Below are positions 57,313-64,000 of a stretch of DNA of 64,000 bases, in pieces. How positions within the stretch are numbered: position 1 is the first letter of the stretch; the number at the start of each line of letters is the position of its first letter. Source of the stretch: Spirochaetales bacterium (GTDB lineage Bacteria; Spirochaetota; Spirochaetia; Treponematales; Treponemataceae); NCBI GenBank assembly GCA_003252395.1, contig QKEL01000011.1, positions 310,001-374,000 of the forward strand, read 5' to 3'. Made by a program: the position numbers and the translations under genes. The notes beneath the pieces are model-generated. The model saw only the letters and a program-made list of their open reading frames with translations. It was not told where the DNA came from and ran no database searches.

Positions 57313-57342
57313 AGTATATACCCACAATGCGGGTTTTACCAA
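57313..57342 (-). promoter_or_regulatory. Promoter of the small membrane-protein gene
   Basis: Minus strand: TTGGTA (57342-57337), 18 bp, TATACT (57318-57313), 22 bp before the ATG. Confidence 0.55.
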
Positions 57343-57358
57343 CCAATGCGTTATCTGC

Positions 57359-57387
57359 TTGCCGATGCATGCGCAATATGTTATTTT
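57359..57387 (+). promoter_or_regulatory. Promoter of slyD
   Basis: TTGCCG (57359-57364), 17 bp, TATTTT (57382-57387), 27 bp before the ATG. Confidence 0.5.
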
Positions 57388-57414
57388 CACGGTATCTTAT
57401 CGCAAGGAACTCAT

Positions 57415-57960
57415 ATGACCATATCCAAAGACAGCGTGGTTTCCATCGAATACACGCTTACGGACGATGACAACGAAGTGCTTGACTCCTCCGAGGGCGC
57501 GGGGCCCCTTGAATATCTCCATGGACGCAACAACCTGATTCCCGGGCTCGAGAAGCACCTGGAAGGCAAATCCGCCGGGGACTCCTTCAAGGTGTCCGTA
57601 GCGCCCGCCGACGCGTACGGCGAGTACCAGGACGAGCTCGTGGTAGAGGTGGCGCGCAACCAGTTTCCCGACGACGTGGAAATCGTGGAAGGCATGCAGT
57701 TCGAGGCGGGCAGCCCCGAAGGCTCCCGCGTCGTGACGGTCACCGAGGTGAACGGCGACAAAATCAAGGTCGACGCCAACCATCCCCTCGCCGGGGAGAC
57801 GCTCCATTTCGACGTGAAGGTCGTCAGCGTGCGCGAGTCCACCGAGGACGAGAAGGCGAACGGCCTTGACCAGGGCTGCGGATGCGGTTGCGGCGATTCC
57901 TGCGGCGACGACTGCGGCGACGATTGCGGTTGCGGCGACGGCTGCGGCTGCGGCCACTAA
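57415..57960 (+). CDS. slyD: FKBP-type peptidyl-prolyl isomerase SlyD
   Basis: A 181-residue chaperone/prolyl isomerase. The FKBP core is split by the insert-in-flap (about 70-125), starting SIEYTLTDDDNEVLDSS, with PLEYLHGRNNLIPGLEKHL in the core and VAPADAYGEYQDELV in the flap. The C-terminal 26 residues are a Cys/Gly/Asp tail (11 Cys and a final His), analogous to SlyD's nickel-binding tail but with Cys-Gly pairs and Asp rather than His dominating. The family role is cytoplasmic protein folding and Ni2+ delivery to hydrogenases. The ATG at 57415 follows AAGGAAC. Confidence 0.95.
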   Translation: MTISKDSVVSIEYTLTDDDNEVLDSSEGAGPLEYLHGRNNLIPGLEKHLEGKSAGDSFKVSVAPADAYGEYQDELVVEVARNQFPDDVEIVEGMQFEAGSPEGSRVVTVTEVNGDKIKVDANHPLAGETLHFDVKVVSVRESTEDEKANGLDQGCGCGCGDSCGDDCGDDCGCGDGCGCGH

Positions 57961-57967
57961 GAGACGA

Positions 57968-57996
57968 AAGCCGGCCCCTCCGGGCCGGTTTTTTTT
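57968..57996 (+). terminator. Terminator of slyD
   Basis: Stem CCGGCCC (57971-57977) / GGGCCGG (57982-57988), 4-nt loop, then eight T (57989-57996). The next gene starts only 10 nt later, so its message must come from read-through or a promoter inside slyD. Confidence 0.9.
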
Positions 57997-58005
57997 ACCC
58001 CCGCC

Positions 58006-59079
58006 GTGAAGAAAAACTCCATAGACACGGCCACCGCCTGGTTCGGGGCCCTCTGCTTTTTCCTTTCCACCATTGAGTACATGATCCCCAAGCCCCTGCC
58101 CTTTCTCAGGCTCGGGCTGGCGAACCTGCCGATCATGCTCGCCGTGGACATTTTGCCGCTACCGGCCTTCCTTACCCTCGTGGCGATCAAGGTTTTGGGG
58201 CAAGGCTTGGTCGGCGGCACCCTCTTTTCCTACATTTTCGTGTTTTCCGCCGCGGGTAGCGTGACCTCGGCCGTTCTCATGGCCGGTATCCGCAAGCTCT
58301 TTAAAACGCGCGTCAGCTGGATCGGCGTCGGCGTGGCGGGAGCCTTCGCCTCCAACGCGGCCCAACTCGCCCTGGCGCGATTCTGGATATTCGGGGCCTC
58401 GGCCTGGTACATCGCGCCGCCCTTCCTCGCCGTGGGCACGGTCACCGGCGTACTCCTGGGCGCCTTCGCGAACGCGTTCGCGGAACGGTCCGAGTGGTAC
58501 GCCGACGTGCGAGCGGGTACCTTCGTCCCCGCGGAACGCCCGGATAGCCCCGTCGCGGGGAATCGGGGCGGCCTCGTACGGGCCCTGCGGGTAGGGGTCG
58601 GCCTCGCGCTCGTCCTCGCCGTCATGTTCGCGCCCGGTCCCTACACGAAGGGCCTCCTCTTCCTTCTGTCCCTTGTCCTGCTCGCCTTTGACCGCGCCCG
58701 AATCCGCTGGACTCCGGTGGTTATCATGAGCGCCGGAATCGTCTTTTTCAACCTGCTCACGCCCTTCGGCCGCGTTCTCGCCTCGCCCTTCGGGCTTAAG
58801 GTCACCGACGGGGCGCTTCGGGCGGGAATAGAGAAAGCCCTCACCGTGGAGGGCATGATCTTCGTTTCGAGATGGATGTTGCGTTACGGGGTGAAGTTAC
58901 CGGGGAAGGCGGGCATGCTGGTGACGGAAGCCTTTGAGATACTGAGCCGACTCACGGGGTCGGGGAAGGCAAAAAGGGCCAAGGGCCGCGGCAAAGGGCG
59001 AAAACCGGCGGATTGGAAGCGGTTCAACCCGGCGACCGTGATCGCCCGGGTCGACGCCGTTATGTACGGACGCGATTGA
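58006..59079 (+). CDS. Gx-type transporter (heptaprenyl-diphosphate-synthase component I-like membrane protein)
   Basis: A 357-residue membrane protein. The N-terminal 170 residues are the Gx transporter domain (YMIPKPLPFLRLGLANLPIM, VLGQGLVGGTLFSYIF), related to ECF S-components. After a hydrophilic bridge, residues about 190-290 hold further helices and a positively charged end (KAKRAKGRGKGRKP). This second half resembles a T-component/CbiQ arrangement, so the protein may combine two ECF parts. The start is GTG at 58006 with no clear ribosome site, right after the slyD terminator. The substrate is unknown (quinone precursor or vitamin suspected from the family). Its end overlaps the convergent TPR gene by 20 bp. 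Confidence 0.78.
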   Translation: MKKNSIDTATAWFGALCFFLSTIEYMIPKPLPFLRLGLANLPIMLAVDILPLPAFLTLVAIKVLGQGLVGGTLFSYIFVFSAAGSVTSAVLMAGIRKLFKTRVSWIGVGVAGAFASNAAQLALARFWIFGASAWYIAPPFLAVGTVTGVLLGAFANAFAERSEWYADVRAGTFVPAERPDSPVAGNRGGLVRALRVGVGLALVLAVMFAPGPYTKGLLFLLSLVLLAFDRARIRWTPVVIMSAGIVFFNLLTPFGRVLASPFGLKVTDGALRAGIEKALTVEGMIFVSRWMLRYGVKLPGKAGMLVTEAFEILSRLTGSGKAKRAKGRGKGRKPADWKRFNPATVIARVDAVMYGRD

Positions 59080-59710
59080 GCCCCTCGTTCGCGTCCTTAT
59101 AGTCCGGGCGAAGCTTCAGCGCACGCTGGTACGCGGTCTGCGCGCCGGTTTTGTCGCCTACCGACTCGCGGACCGTTCCGAGCCGGTACCACCACAGGGA
59201 CAGGCCGGGCTCCAGGTAGACCGCCGTGGAATACGCGATATCCGCGTGGTTGTATTCCCTATTCAGCCGAAATATCTCGCCGATGAAAAAATACGCGGTG
59301 CTTATCCGTTCACCCTTCGGGGCCGCGTCTACGTACCGCTCGAACTGCTTCAGCGATTCCTTGTATTGCCGCAGGTAGAAGTAGGCCTCGCCCATGGTTT
59401 CCACCACGCGGTAGTCGTTGGTAACCTTGAGCGCTTCCGCGCAGGTGTCCACGGCGTCTTGGTACTTGCCGAGCCGGACCAGCGCCCAGGTCTCGATCGT
59501 ATAGGCGTCCATGTTCTTCGGGTTATCGGTCAGGTCCTGCTTGCACACCTCGATGGATTGCCGGTATGCCGCCGCGGCGTCTTCCGTCCTGCCCGCGGCC
59601 TCAAGGTCGCGGCCGTTCCGGTACAGCTTCAGGGCGTCCGGCTTTTCCTGCGCGGAGGCGAAACCGACGGCGAGAACGATAACGACAAGGGCGGTGATAA
59701 TGCGTTTCAT
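59060..59710 (-). CDS. Secreted TPR-repeat protein
   Basis: A 216-residue periplasmic protein. The signal peptide is MKRIITALVVIVLAVGFASA (cleavage about residue 20). Four to five tetratricopeptide repeats follow, e.g. ALKLYRNGRDLEAAGRTEDA, GEAYFYLRQYKESLKQFERY and WYRLGTVRESVGDKTGAQTA. Such proteins are protein-interaction scaffolds for envelope assembly. The frame is open from 59749, but the ATG at 59710 begins the signal peptide. It is monocistronic on the minus strand and precedes no obvious partner. Confidence 0.86.
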   Translation of the reverse strand: MKRIITALVVIVLAVGFASAQEKPDALKLYRNGRDLEAAGRTEDAAAAYRQSIEVCKQDLTDNPKNMDAYTIETWALVRLGKYQDAVDTCAEALKVTNDYRVVETMGEAYFYLRQYKESLKQFERYVDAAPKGERISTAYFFIGEIFRLNREYNHADIAYSTAVYLEPGLSLWWYRLGTVRESVGDKTGAQTAYQRALKLRPDYKDANEGLNRVRT

Positions 59711-59761
59711 GGGACCACTATGCCCCTTTTTTCCCCTTTTTTCAACCATAACGCCCCGCCC

Positions 59762-61123
59762 TCAGTTCCGGAAGCTGTGAATGGGCGGCGGCAGGCGTCC
59801 GCCGCGGTTGACGAAGTCGGCGCAGGAAAAGCGGTTCACGCCCATGACGGGCGCGCCGCCCAGAAGTCCGCCGAATTCCGCCCACTCGCCCGCTTCCTTA
59901 TTCGGCACGGGAATGACCCGTACCGCCGTGGTCTTGTTGTTCACCATGCCGATCGCGAGCTCGTCCGCCATAATCCCCGAAATGGTTTCGGCGGTGGTGG
60001 AGCCGGGAATCGCGATCATGTCGAGGCCCACCGAGCACACGCAGGTCATGGCCTCGAGCTTCTCCAGGGTAATGGAACCCGCGCGGACGGCGGCGACCAT
60101 CCCCTCGTCCTCGCTCACGGGAATAAACGCGCCGGAAAGGCCGCCCACGTTGGTCGAGGCCATGACGCCGCCCTTTTTTACCATGTCGGTGAGCATCGCC
60201 AGGGCGGCCGTGGTGCCCGGGGCGCCCGCAGACTCAAGCCCTATCTCCTCGAGAATCCGCGCGACGGAGTCGCCCACCGCCGGGGTCGGGGCAAGGGAGA
60301 GGTCCAGGATGCCGAAGGGCACGCCGAGGCGGCTTGCCGCCTCCTGGCCCACGAGCTGGCCCATGCGGGTAATCTTGAACGCGGTTTTCTTTATGCCGTC
60401 GGCGAGCGCGTCCAGGGGGGCGCCGCGGTATTGCTCGCAGGCCGCCTTGATCACGCCCGGGCCCGACACGCCCACGGAAAGCACCGATTCACCCTCGCCG
60501 GGGCCGTGAAAGGCGCCCGCCATGAAGGGATTGTCCTCGGGGGCGTTGCAAAACACGACGAGCTTCGCGCAGCCAATCCCGTCCCGGTCCGCGGTGGCGT
60601 TAGCCGTGGCCTTCACCACCTGGCCCATGAGCTTCACGGCGTCCATATTGATCCCGTTTTTCGTGGTTCCCAGGTTGATCGAGGAGCATACCCGCGAGGT
60701 TTCCGCAAGCGCGCGGGGAATGGAATCGATCAGGCGGCGGTCGCCGACGGTCATGCCCTTTTGCACCAGGGCCGAAAACCCGCCGATAAAGTCCACGCCG
60801 AGCTCGATCGCCACCTCGTCCAGGGTCTTCGCCCAGGGGGTATAGTCGGTCTCGTCGCTGGATTCGGCCACCAGGGCGATCGGGGTAACCGCGATCCGCT
60901 TATTGATGATAGGCACGCCGTACTCGGCCTCGATCTCGCGGCCGACGGAGACCAGGCGCCCCGCGACGCGCAAAAGTTTATCCTTGACCCGGCGCCTCGA
61001 ATCGGCGCCGGAGGGGCCGGCGCAGTCCCGGAGCGAAACGCCCATGGTGATGGCGCGCACGTCCAGCTTGTGCCGCATGAACATATCGACGGTCTCTCGA
61101 ATTTCCAGGGGAGTAAATAGCAT
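59762..61123 (-). CDS. PFL-like DUF711 (UPF0210) family protein
   Basis: A 453-residue protein. It starts [20 protein letters not shown] and contains [34 protein letters not shown] and [20 protein letters not shown], all DUF711 hallmarks. The fold is related to pyruvate formate-lyase/ribonucleotide reductase barrels, but no glycyl-radical motif is visible, so it is not expected to be a radical enzyme. It is almost always paired with the small ACT protein, as here (12 bp apart), suggesting an amino-acid-sensing or regulatory partner. Physiological role unknown. Confidence 0.92.
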   Translation of the reverse strand: MLFTPLEIRETVDMFMRHKLDVRAITMGVSLRDCAGPSGADSRRRVKDKLLRVAGRLVSVGREIEAEYGVPIINKRIAVTPIALVAESSDETDYTPWAKTLDEVAIELGVDFIGGFSALVQKGMTVGDRRLIDSIPRALAETSRVCSSINLGTTKNGINMDAVKLMGQVVKATANATADRDGIGCAKLVVFCNAPEDNPFMAGAFHGPGEGESVLSVGVSGPGVIKAACEQYRGAPLDALADGIKKTAFKITRMGQLVGQEAASRLGVPFGILDLSLAPTPAVGDSVARILEEIGLESAGAPGTTAALAMLTDMVKKGGVMASTNVGGLSGAFIPVSEDEGMVAAVRAGSITLEKLEAMTCVCSVGLDMIAIPGSTTAETISGIMADELAIGMVNNKTTAVRVIPVPNKEAGEWAEFGGLLGGAPVMGVNRFSCADFVNRGGRLPPPIHSFRN

Positions 61124-61135
61124 CGAGCTCGCCCC

Positions 61136-61405
61136 TTAAATCCGGTGCATGGCGGAGAACACCCGCTCGTGCATGACGCTCACGCTGATGCCGATCTCGT
61201 CGCCTAGGGCGGCGAGGCCCTTTTTGCACTCGTCCATCGGAAGGTCCGAGGCGGAAAGGTCCACCATCATCATCATGACGAAATTCCCCGAAAGGACGGT
61301 CTGGGTGATGTCCACTATATTGATGCCATGCCCCGAAAGGAAGGCGGATACCTTGGCGATTATGCCGACTTGGTCGCTCCCGACGACCGTCACGATTGCG
61401 TTCAT
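61136..61405 (-). CDS. ACT-domain protein (UPF0237)
   Basis: An 89-residue single ACT domain (MNAIVTVVGSDQVGIIAKVS, DITQTVLSGNFVMMM). ACT domains bind amino acids or small ligands. The conserved partner of the DUF711 protein encoded 12 bp downstream, so it is probably its regulatory subunit or paired effector. The ATG at 61405 follows GAGG; it starts directly at the first strand. Confidence 0.92.
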   Translation of the reverse strand: MNAIVTVVGSDQVGIIAKVSAFLSGHGINIVDITQTVLSGNFVMMMMVDLSASDLPMDECKKGLAALGDEIGISVSVMHERVFSAMHRI

Positions 61406-61437
61406 GCGGATTACCTCTTCTGTATGCGATTATTTCG

Positions 61438-62016
61438 TCAACTGAACAGGATCGGCTTCCCGGCGTTCCGGGACGACTCCTGCAGCGATTCGGAGTATTG
61501 GGTTTCGCGGCGCCCAAGGGCCGTGGATTCGACCTTCGAGAACCGCATCAGGACTTTCGCGCTATCCGTGAAGAAATAAATCTTCCGCGGAAGGGAACCC
61601 CCGACGCTATATGAGTCCACGGGGATCTTTTCCGCGTCGAGAAACTCGAAAATGAACTTTATGTTTTTCGCCGCCACGGTCAGGCGGTCCCCGTCTTTCA
61701 TGTCGAACATGGTGCTCCCGCCGAAAACCTTGGCCCGCAGCCGGTCTCGGCGACCGCCCAGCTTGAAAACCTCGTTTATCAGGACTTCCATCGCGTTAAT
61801 GCCGTAGCGCGCGTTGGTCGACAGGATAGACGAATCGCCCGCGTTGGGGAAGGGGAGCATGAAATGGTTCAATCCCCCGATGCCGCCCTCCGGAACGAAG
61901 AGGGCCACCGCGATACACGACCCGAGCAGGGTCGAAATCACGATATCGTCCTTCGAAGCGTAAAATTCACCCGGCCCGATAATCTTTTCGGGCCGGTCGA
62001 GCTTTGGGTTGAGCAT
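61438..62016 (-). CDS. cheD: Chemoreceptor glutamine deamidase CheD
   Basis: A 192-residue CheD. Catalytic Cys34 is in TLLGSCIAVAL and His51 in GLNHFMLP, with Thr29 completing the triad. SVGGSLPRKIYFFTDSAKVL is the C-terminal family block. It deamidates glutamines in methyl-accepting chemotaxis proteins and binds CheC/CheY in other bacteria. It starts 2 nt after the cheY stop; it is last in the cheR-cheB-cheY-cheD block. Its C-terminus (about 165-192) extends slightly beyond the usual length. Confidence 0.95.
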   Translation of the reverse strand: MLNPKLDRPEKIIGPGEFYASKDDIVISTLLGSCIAVALFVPEGGIGGLNHFMLPFPNAGDSSILSTNARYGINAMEVLINEVFKLGGRRDRLRAKVFGGSTMFDMKDGDRLTVAAKNIKFIFEFLDAEKIPVDSYSVGGSLPRKIYFFTDSAKVLMRFSKVESTALGRRETQYSESLQESSRNAGKPILFS

Positions 62017-62018
62017 GG

Positions 62019-62384
62019 TCAGGGGATGACTTTCTTGATCGTCTCCAGGAGTTTTTCGTTGTTGAAGGGCTTCACGATCCAGCCGGTGGCGCCGGCCTTC
62101 TTGCCCTCCTCGACTACCGAACCCTGGGATTCGGTCGTTAACACGAGCACGGGGAGGAATTTAATCCCCTCGGTTTCGCGGATTTTCTTTACGAACGTAA
62201 GCCCGTCCATATTCGGCATGTTCACGTCGGTAATGACGAGCTGAACCTTATGCTCGCCCAGGCGGGCAAGCCCCTCGACCCCGTCGCCTGCCTCGAAAAC
62301 GGTGTATCCCCCCTCTTCGAGTATGAACCTGACGCTCTGGCGGATGGAAACGGAATCGTCTACGACTAGAATGGATGCACCCAT
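62019..62384 (-). CDS. cheY: Chemotaxis response regulator CheY
   Basis: A 121-residue single receiver domain. Phospho-acceptor Asp53 is in VITDVNMP, with acidic pocket DD (9-10), Thr in LTTES and the conserved Lys in VKPF (about 105). It has no output domain, so it acts on the flagellar switch or as a phosphate sink. The ATG at 62384 follows GGAGGAATACC. It has an internal promoter at 62405-62433, so it can be made independently of cheRB. Confidence 0.95.
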   Translation of the reverse strand: MGASILVVDDSVSIRQSVRFILEEGGYTVFEAGDGVEGLARLGEHKVQLVITDVNMPNMDGLTFVKKIRETEGIKFLPVLVLTTESQGSVVEEGKKAGATGWIVKPFNNEKLLETIKKVIP

Positions 62385-62404
62385 GCGGTATTCCTCCGGA
62401 AAAC

Positions 62405-62433
62405 ATTGTATAGGCCCAAGGGGCCGATTGCAA
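62405..62433 (-). promoter_or_regulatory. Internal promoter in front of cheY
   Basis: Minus strand: TTGCAA (62433-62428), 17 bp containing the palindrome GGCCCCTTGGGCC, TACAAT (62410-62405), 21 bp before the ATG of cheY and after the cheB stop. Confidence 0.55.
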
Positions 62434-62449
62434 GCCTTTACGGCATTGC

Positions 62450-63517
62450 CTAGCGCGCTTTACTGCGCTCGAGTACCAGCGCCGCGATTTGATCGAGCGG
62501 CACGGTTTTGTCCACCGCGCCGAGCTTAATCGCCTCCTTGGGCATGCCGAACACCACGCAGGAACCCTCGTCCTGGGCGATGTTGTACGCGCCCGCCTCT
62601 TTCATCTCGAGCATGCCGCGGGCCCCGTCGTCGCCCATGCCGGTCATTATCACCCCTATGGCGTTTTTCCCCGCGTAGCGGGCCGTGGAGCGAAACAGCA
62701 CGTCTACCGAGGGGCGGTGCCGCGAGACTAAGGGGCCTTCCTTGACTTCCACGTAATAACGGGCGCCCGACCGCTTCAGCAATACGTGTCGGTTGCCCGG
62801 GGCTATCAAAACCTGGCCGCGGAGCACGGTATCGTTATTCTCCGCCTCCTTGACGCGTACCGCGCACAGGCCGTCCAGGCGCTTGGAAAAGGCCGCGGTA
62901 AAATGCTCGGGCATATGCTGGACGATCACCACCCCGGGGCAATCGATGGGCAGCCGCTCCAGAAATACCCGCAGCGCCTCGGTGCCGCCCGTTGAGGCGC
63001 CGACGGCCACGACCGACTCGGTGGTCTCGATGGACACCTGGGACCGGGAGGGCGGCGGCAGCACGGCGTCGGCGGTGAGCTTCGGCTGGGGCGGCGAGTG
63101 GGGCACGGCGATTTTCTTCACGGAGGTGAGCTGGGCGGCGCGCACCGCGTCGGAAATCATGACCTTGGAATCCTCGAGGAACTGCTTGGTCCCGATTTTC
63201 GGCTTTTGGATAATGTCCACCGCCCCGAATTGCATGGCCTGGAATACGTTGTCCGAGCCTTCCTCGGCCTTGCTGGAACAGATAATCACCGGGAGCGGAT
63301 GCTGGCTCATGAGCTTCCTCAGGAAGGTCAGTCCGTCCATCCGGGGCATTTCGATGTCCAGGATAATCACGTCGGGAACCACGCTCCGGAGCTTATTCGC
63401 CGCGTCGTACGGGTCGGAAGCCGTCGCGATGATTTCGATATCCGGCTCCGCCGAGAGGACGCCGCTCAGGGTTTGCCGAACCACGGCGGAATCGTCTATG
63501 ATCATGACCTTAATCAC
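62450..63517 (-). CDS. cheB: Chemotaxis protein-glutamate methylesterase CheB
   Basis: A 355-residue two-domain enzyme: receiver (1-120) with Asp54 in [11 protein letters not shown], a linker (about 125-160), and the methylesterase domain with catalytic Ser in [13 protein letters not shown], His in [10 protein letters not shown] and Asp in [10 protein letters not shown]. It demethylates or deamidates chemoreceptors when phosphorylated by CheA. The start is GTG at 63517 with an excellent AGGAGG. It is downstream of cheR by 9 bp. Confidence 0.96.
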   Translation of the reverse strand: MIKVMIIDDSAVVRQTLSGVLSAEPDIEIIATASDPYDAANKLRSVVPDVIILDIEMPRMDGLTFLRKLMSQHPLPVIICSSKAEEGSDNVFQAMQFGAVDIIQKPKIGTKQFLEDSKVMISDAVRAAQLTSVKKIAVPHSPPQPKLTADAVLPPPSRSQVSIETTESVVAVGASTGGTEALRVFLERLPIDCPGVVIVQHMPEHFTAAFSKRLDGLCAVRVKEAENNDTVLRGQVLIAPGNRHVLLKRSGARYYVEVKEGPLVSRHRPSVDVLFRSTARYAGKNAIGVIMTGMGDDGARGMLEMKEAGAYNIAQDEGSCVVFGMPKEAIKLGAVDKTVPLDQIAALVLERSKAR

Positions 63518-63526
63518 GAATACCTC

Positions 63527-64000
63527 CTAAGGGCTTACCTTTCTGTAGACCGCCGTGCTGACGCTCTTGAGTCCCGTGTCCAGCACGCCCAGGTTCTCCG
63601 AATGACCCATAAAAAGATACGCGGATTCGTCCATATGCGCGCAAAGCCGCTCGATCACGGCCTTCTGGGTCGGACGGTCGAAATAGATGAACACGTTCCG
63701 GCAAAAGACGATCTGGTAGTTCCGTTTCAGGGGATACTGGTCGTCCATTAAATTGAGCTTTCTGAACTTTATCCGGTCGCGCAGGGCCGGCTTGAACCGA
63801 ATGGTTTTATCCGCCGGGTCCCGGCTCCGCATGCAATACCGCCGCACGAACTCGTGGGGAATTTTGGAGGCCTGGTGCTCGGTATAGATCCCGGTGCGGC
63901 CGATGGCGAGGACCTTCTCGGAAATGTCCGTCGCGAGGATTGAATAGTCCACGGACAGGCGATGGGCCGCCAGGAATTCCTCGATGGTCATGGCCAGGGT
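63527..64000 (-). CDS. cheR: Chemotaxis protein methyltransferase CheR (partial, runs off the right edge)
   Basis: The visible 157 codons are the C-terminal catalytic part of CheR: SILATDISEKVLAIGRTGIY (SAM-binding strand with Asp), NLMDDQYPL, VFCRNVFIYFD (the CRNVLIYF-type motif), and LFMGHSENLG. The frame stays open to base 64000 upstream of the internal Met at 63991 and reads on as the end of the expected GEEPYTLAM segment, so the N-terminus lies beyond the window. It methylates glutamates of chemoreceptors. Confidence 0.95.
   Translation of the reverse strand, partial: TLAMTIEEFLAAHRLSVDYSILATDISEKVLAIGRTGIYTEHQASKIPHEFVRRYCMRSRDPADKTIRFKPALRDRIKFRKLNLMDDQYPLKRNYQIVFCRNVFIYFDRPTQKAVIERLCAHMDESAYLFMGHSENLGVLDTGLKSVSTAVYRKVSP

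Noticed and set aside
59246..61120. 624-codon plus-strand open frame opposite the TPR and DUF711 genes
   Set aside because: Crosses two real minus-strand genes and the gap between them; His/Arg-rich shadow composition.

Overview
The window is GC-rich, gene-dense bacterial chromosome and most likely comes from a free-living or gut-associated spirochaete. This is an inference from gene content: a 458-residue PfkA of the spirochaete type, a Gx-type transporter, a YgiQ radical SAM protein, MacB/Lol-like ABC operons with outer-membrane barrels, and a cheR-cheB-cheY-cheD block. There is no 16S gene to confirm it. There is no prophage, CRISPR array or complete insertion sequence. The only RNA gene is tRNA-Ala(CGC).

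Layout. 1-4.0 kb: branched-chain amino-acid ABC operon livJ-livH-livM-livG (minus strand, livG cut by the edge), with an attenuator-like terminator after livJ. 4.1-5.5 kb: stand-alone trpB2. 5.8-16.4 kb: small accessory and stress genes (ParB-like, flavoprotein, glyoxalase, acetyltransferase, MFS, ABC-F, SRPBCC, hemerythrin, DUF3795, DHFR-like, EamA, a J-domain/pentapeptide pair, HAD phosphatase). 16.6-23.3 kb: envelope export operon A (tetR, ABC ATPase, two FtsX/MacB permeases, LolA-like carrier, outer-membrane barrel). 23.4-29.6 kb: tag glycosylase, a half-size EamA, two tandem paralogues of unknown family, then an FAD oxidoreductase, SDR and SnoaL-like operon. 29.7-36.2 kb: 2-oxoacid:ferredoxin oxidoreductase, a lactate/malate dehydrogenase-family enzyme and a TrpXYZ-like ABC transporter. 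36.2-40.7 kb: two orphan solute-binding proteins around a small mobile relic (decayed Y1 transposase, GGGTC(A/T)GACCC repeats, a lysine-rich protein). 40.9-43.1 kb: secreted GH10 xylanase. 43.2-48.8 kb: export operon B, a diverged second copy of operon A without tetR. 49.3-52.2 kb: SEC-C protein, a helicase/RmuC deletion chimera and a DUF4143 ATPase, in visibly more AT-rich DNA. 52.2-64 kb: tRNA-Ala, META lipoprotein, pfk, NifU-like, YgiQ, SlyD, Gx transporter, TPR protein, DUF711/ACT pair and chemotaxis genes.

The most system-like content is the pair of five-gene envelope operons. Each encodes an inner-membrane mechanotransmission ABC transporter, a periplasmic LolA-like carrier and an outer-membrane barrel in the same order, which suggests a route for moving a lipid or lipoprotein-like cargo to the outer membrane. 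Both are preceded by copies of a GGACAAA motif. Other items worth attention are the pentapeptide/J-domain pair, the tandem unknown paralogues beside the lipid-type redox operon, and two genomic scars (transposase relic, helicase-RmuC fusion).

Metabolically the window suggests plant-polysaccharide use (GH10), glycolysis, 2-oxoacid oxidation through ferredoxin, amino-acid uptake and possibly tryptophan salvage. Functions are assigned from sequence motifs recognised by eye; no database search was run.
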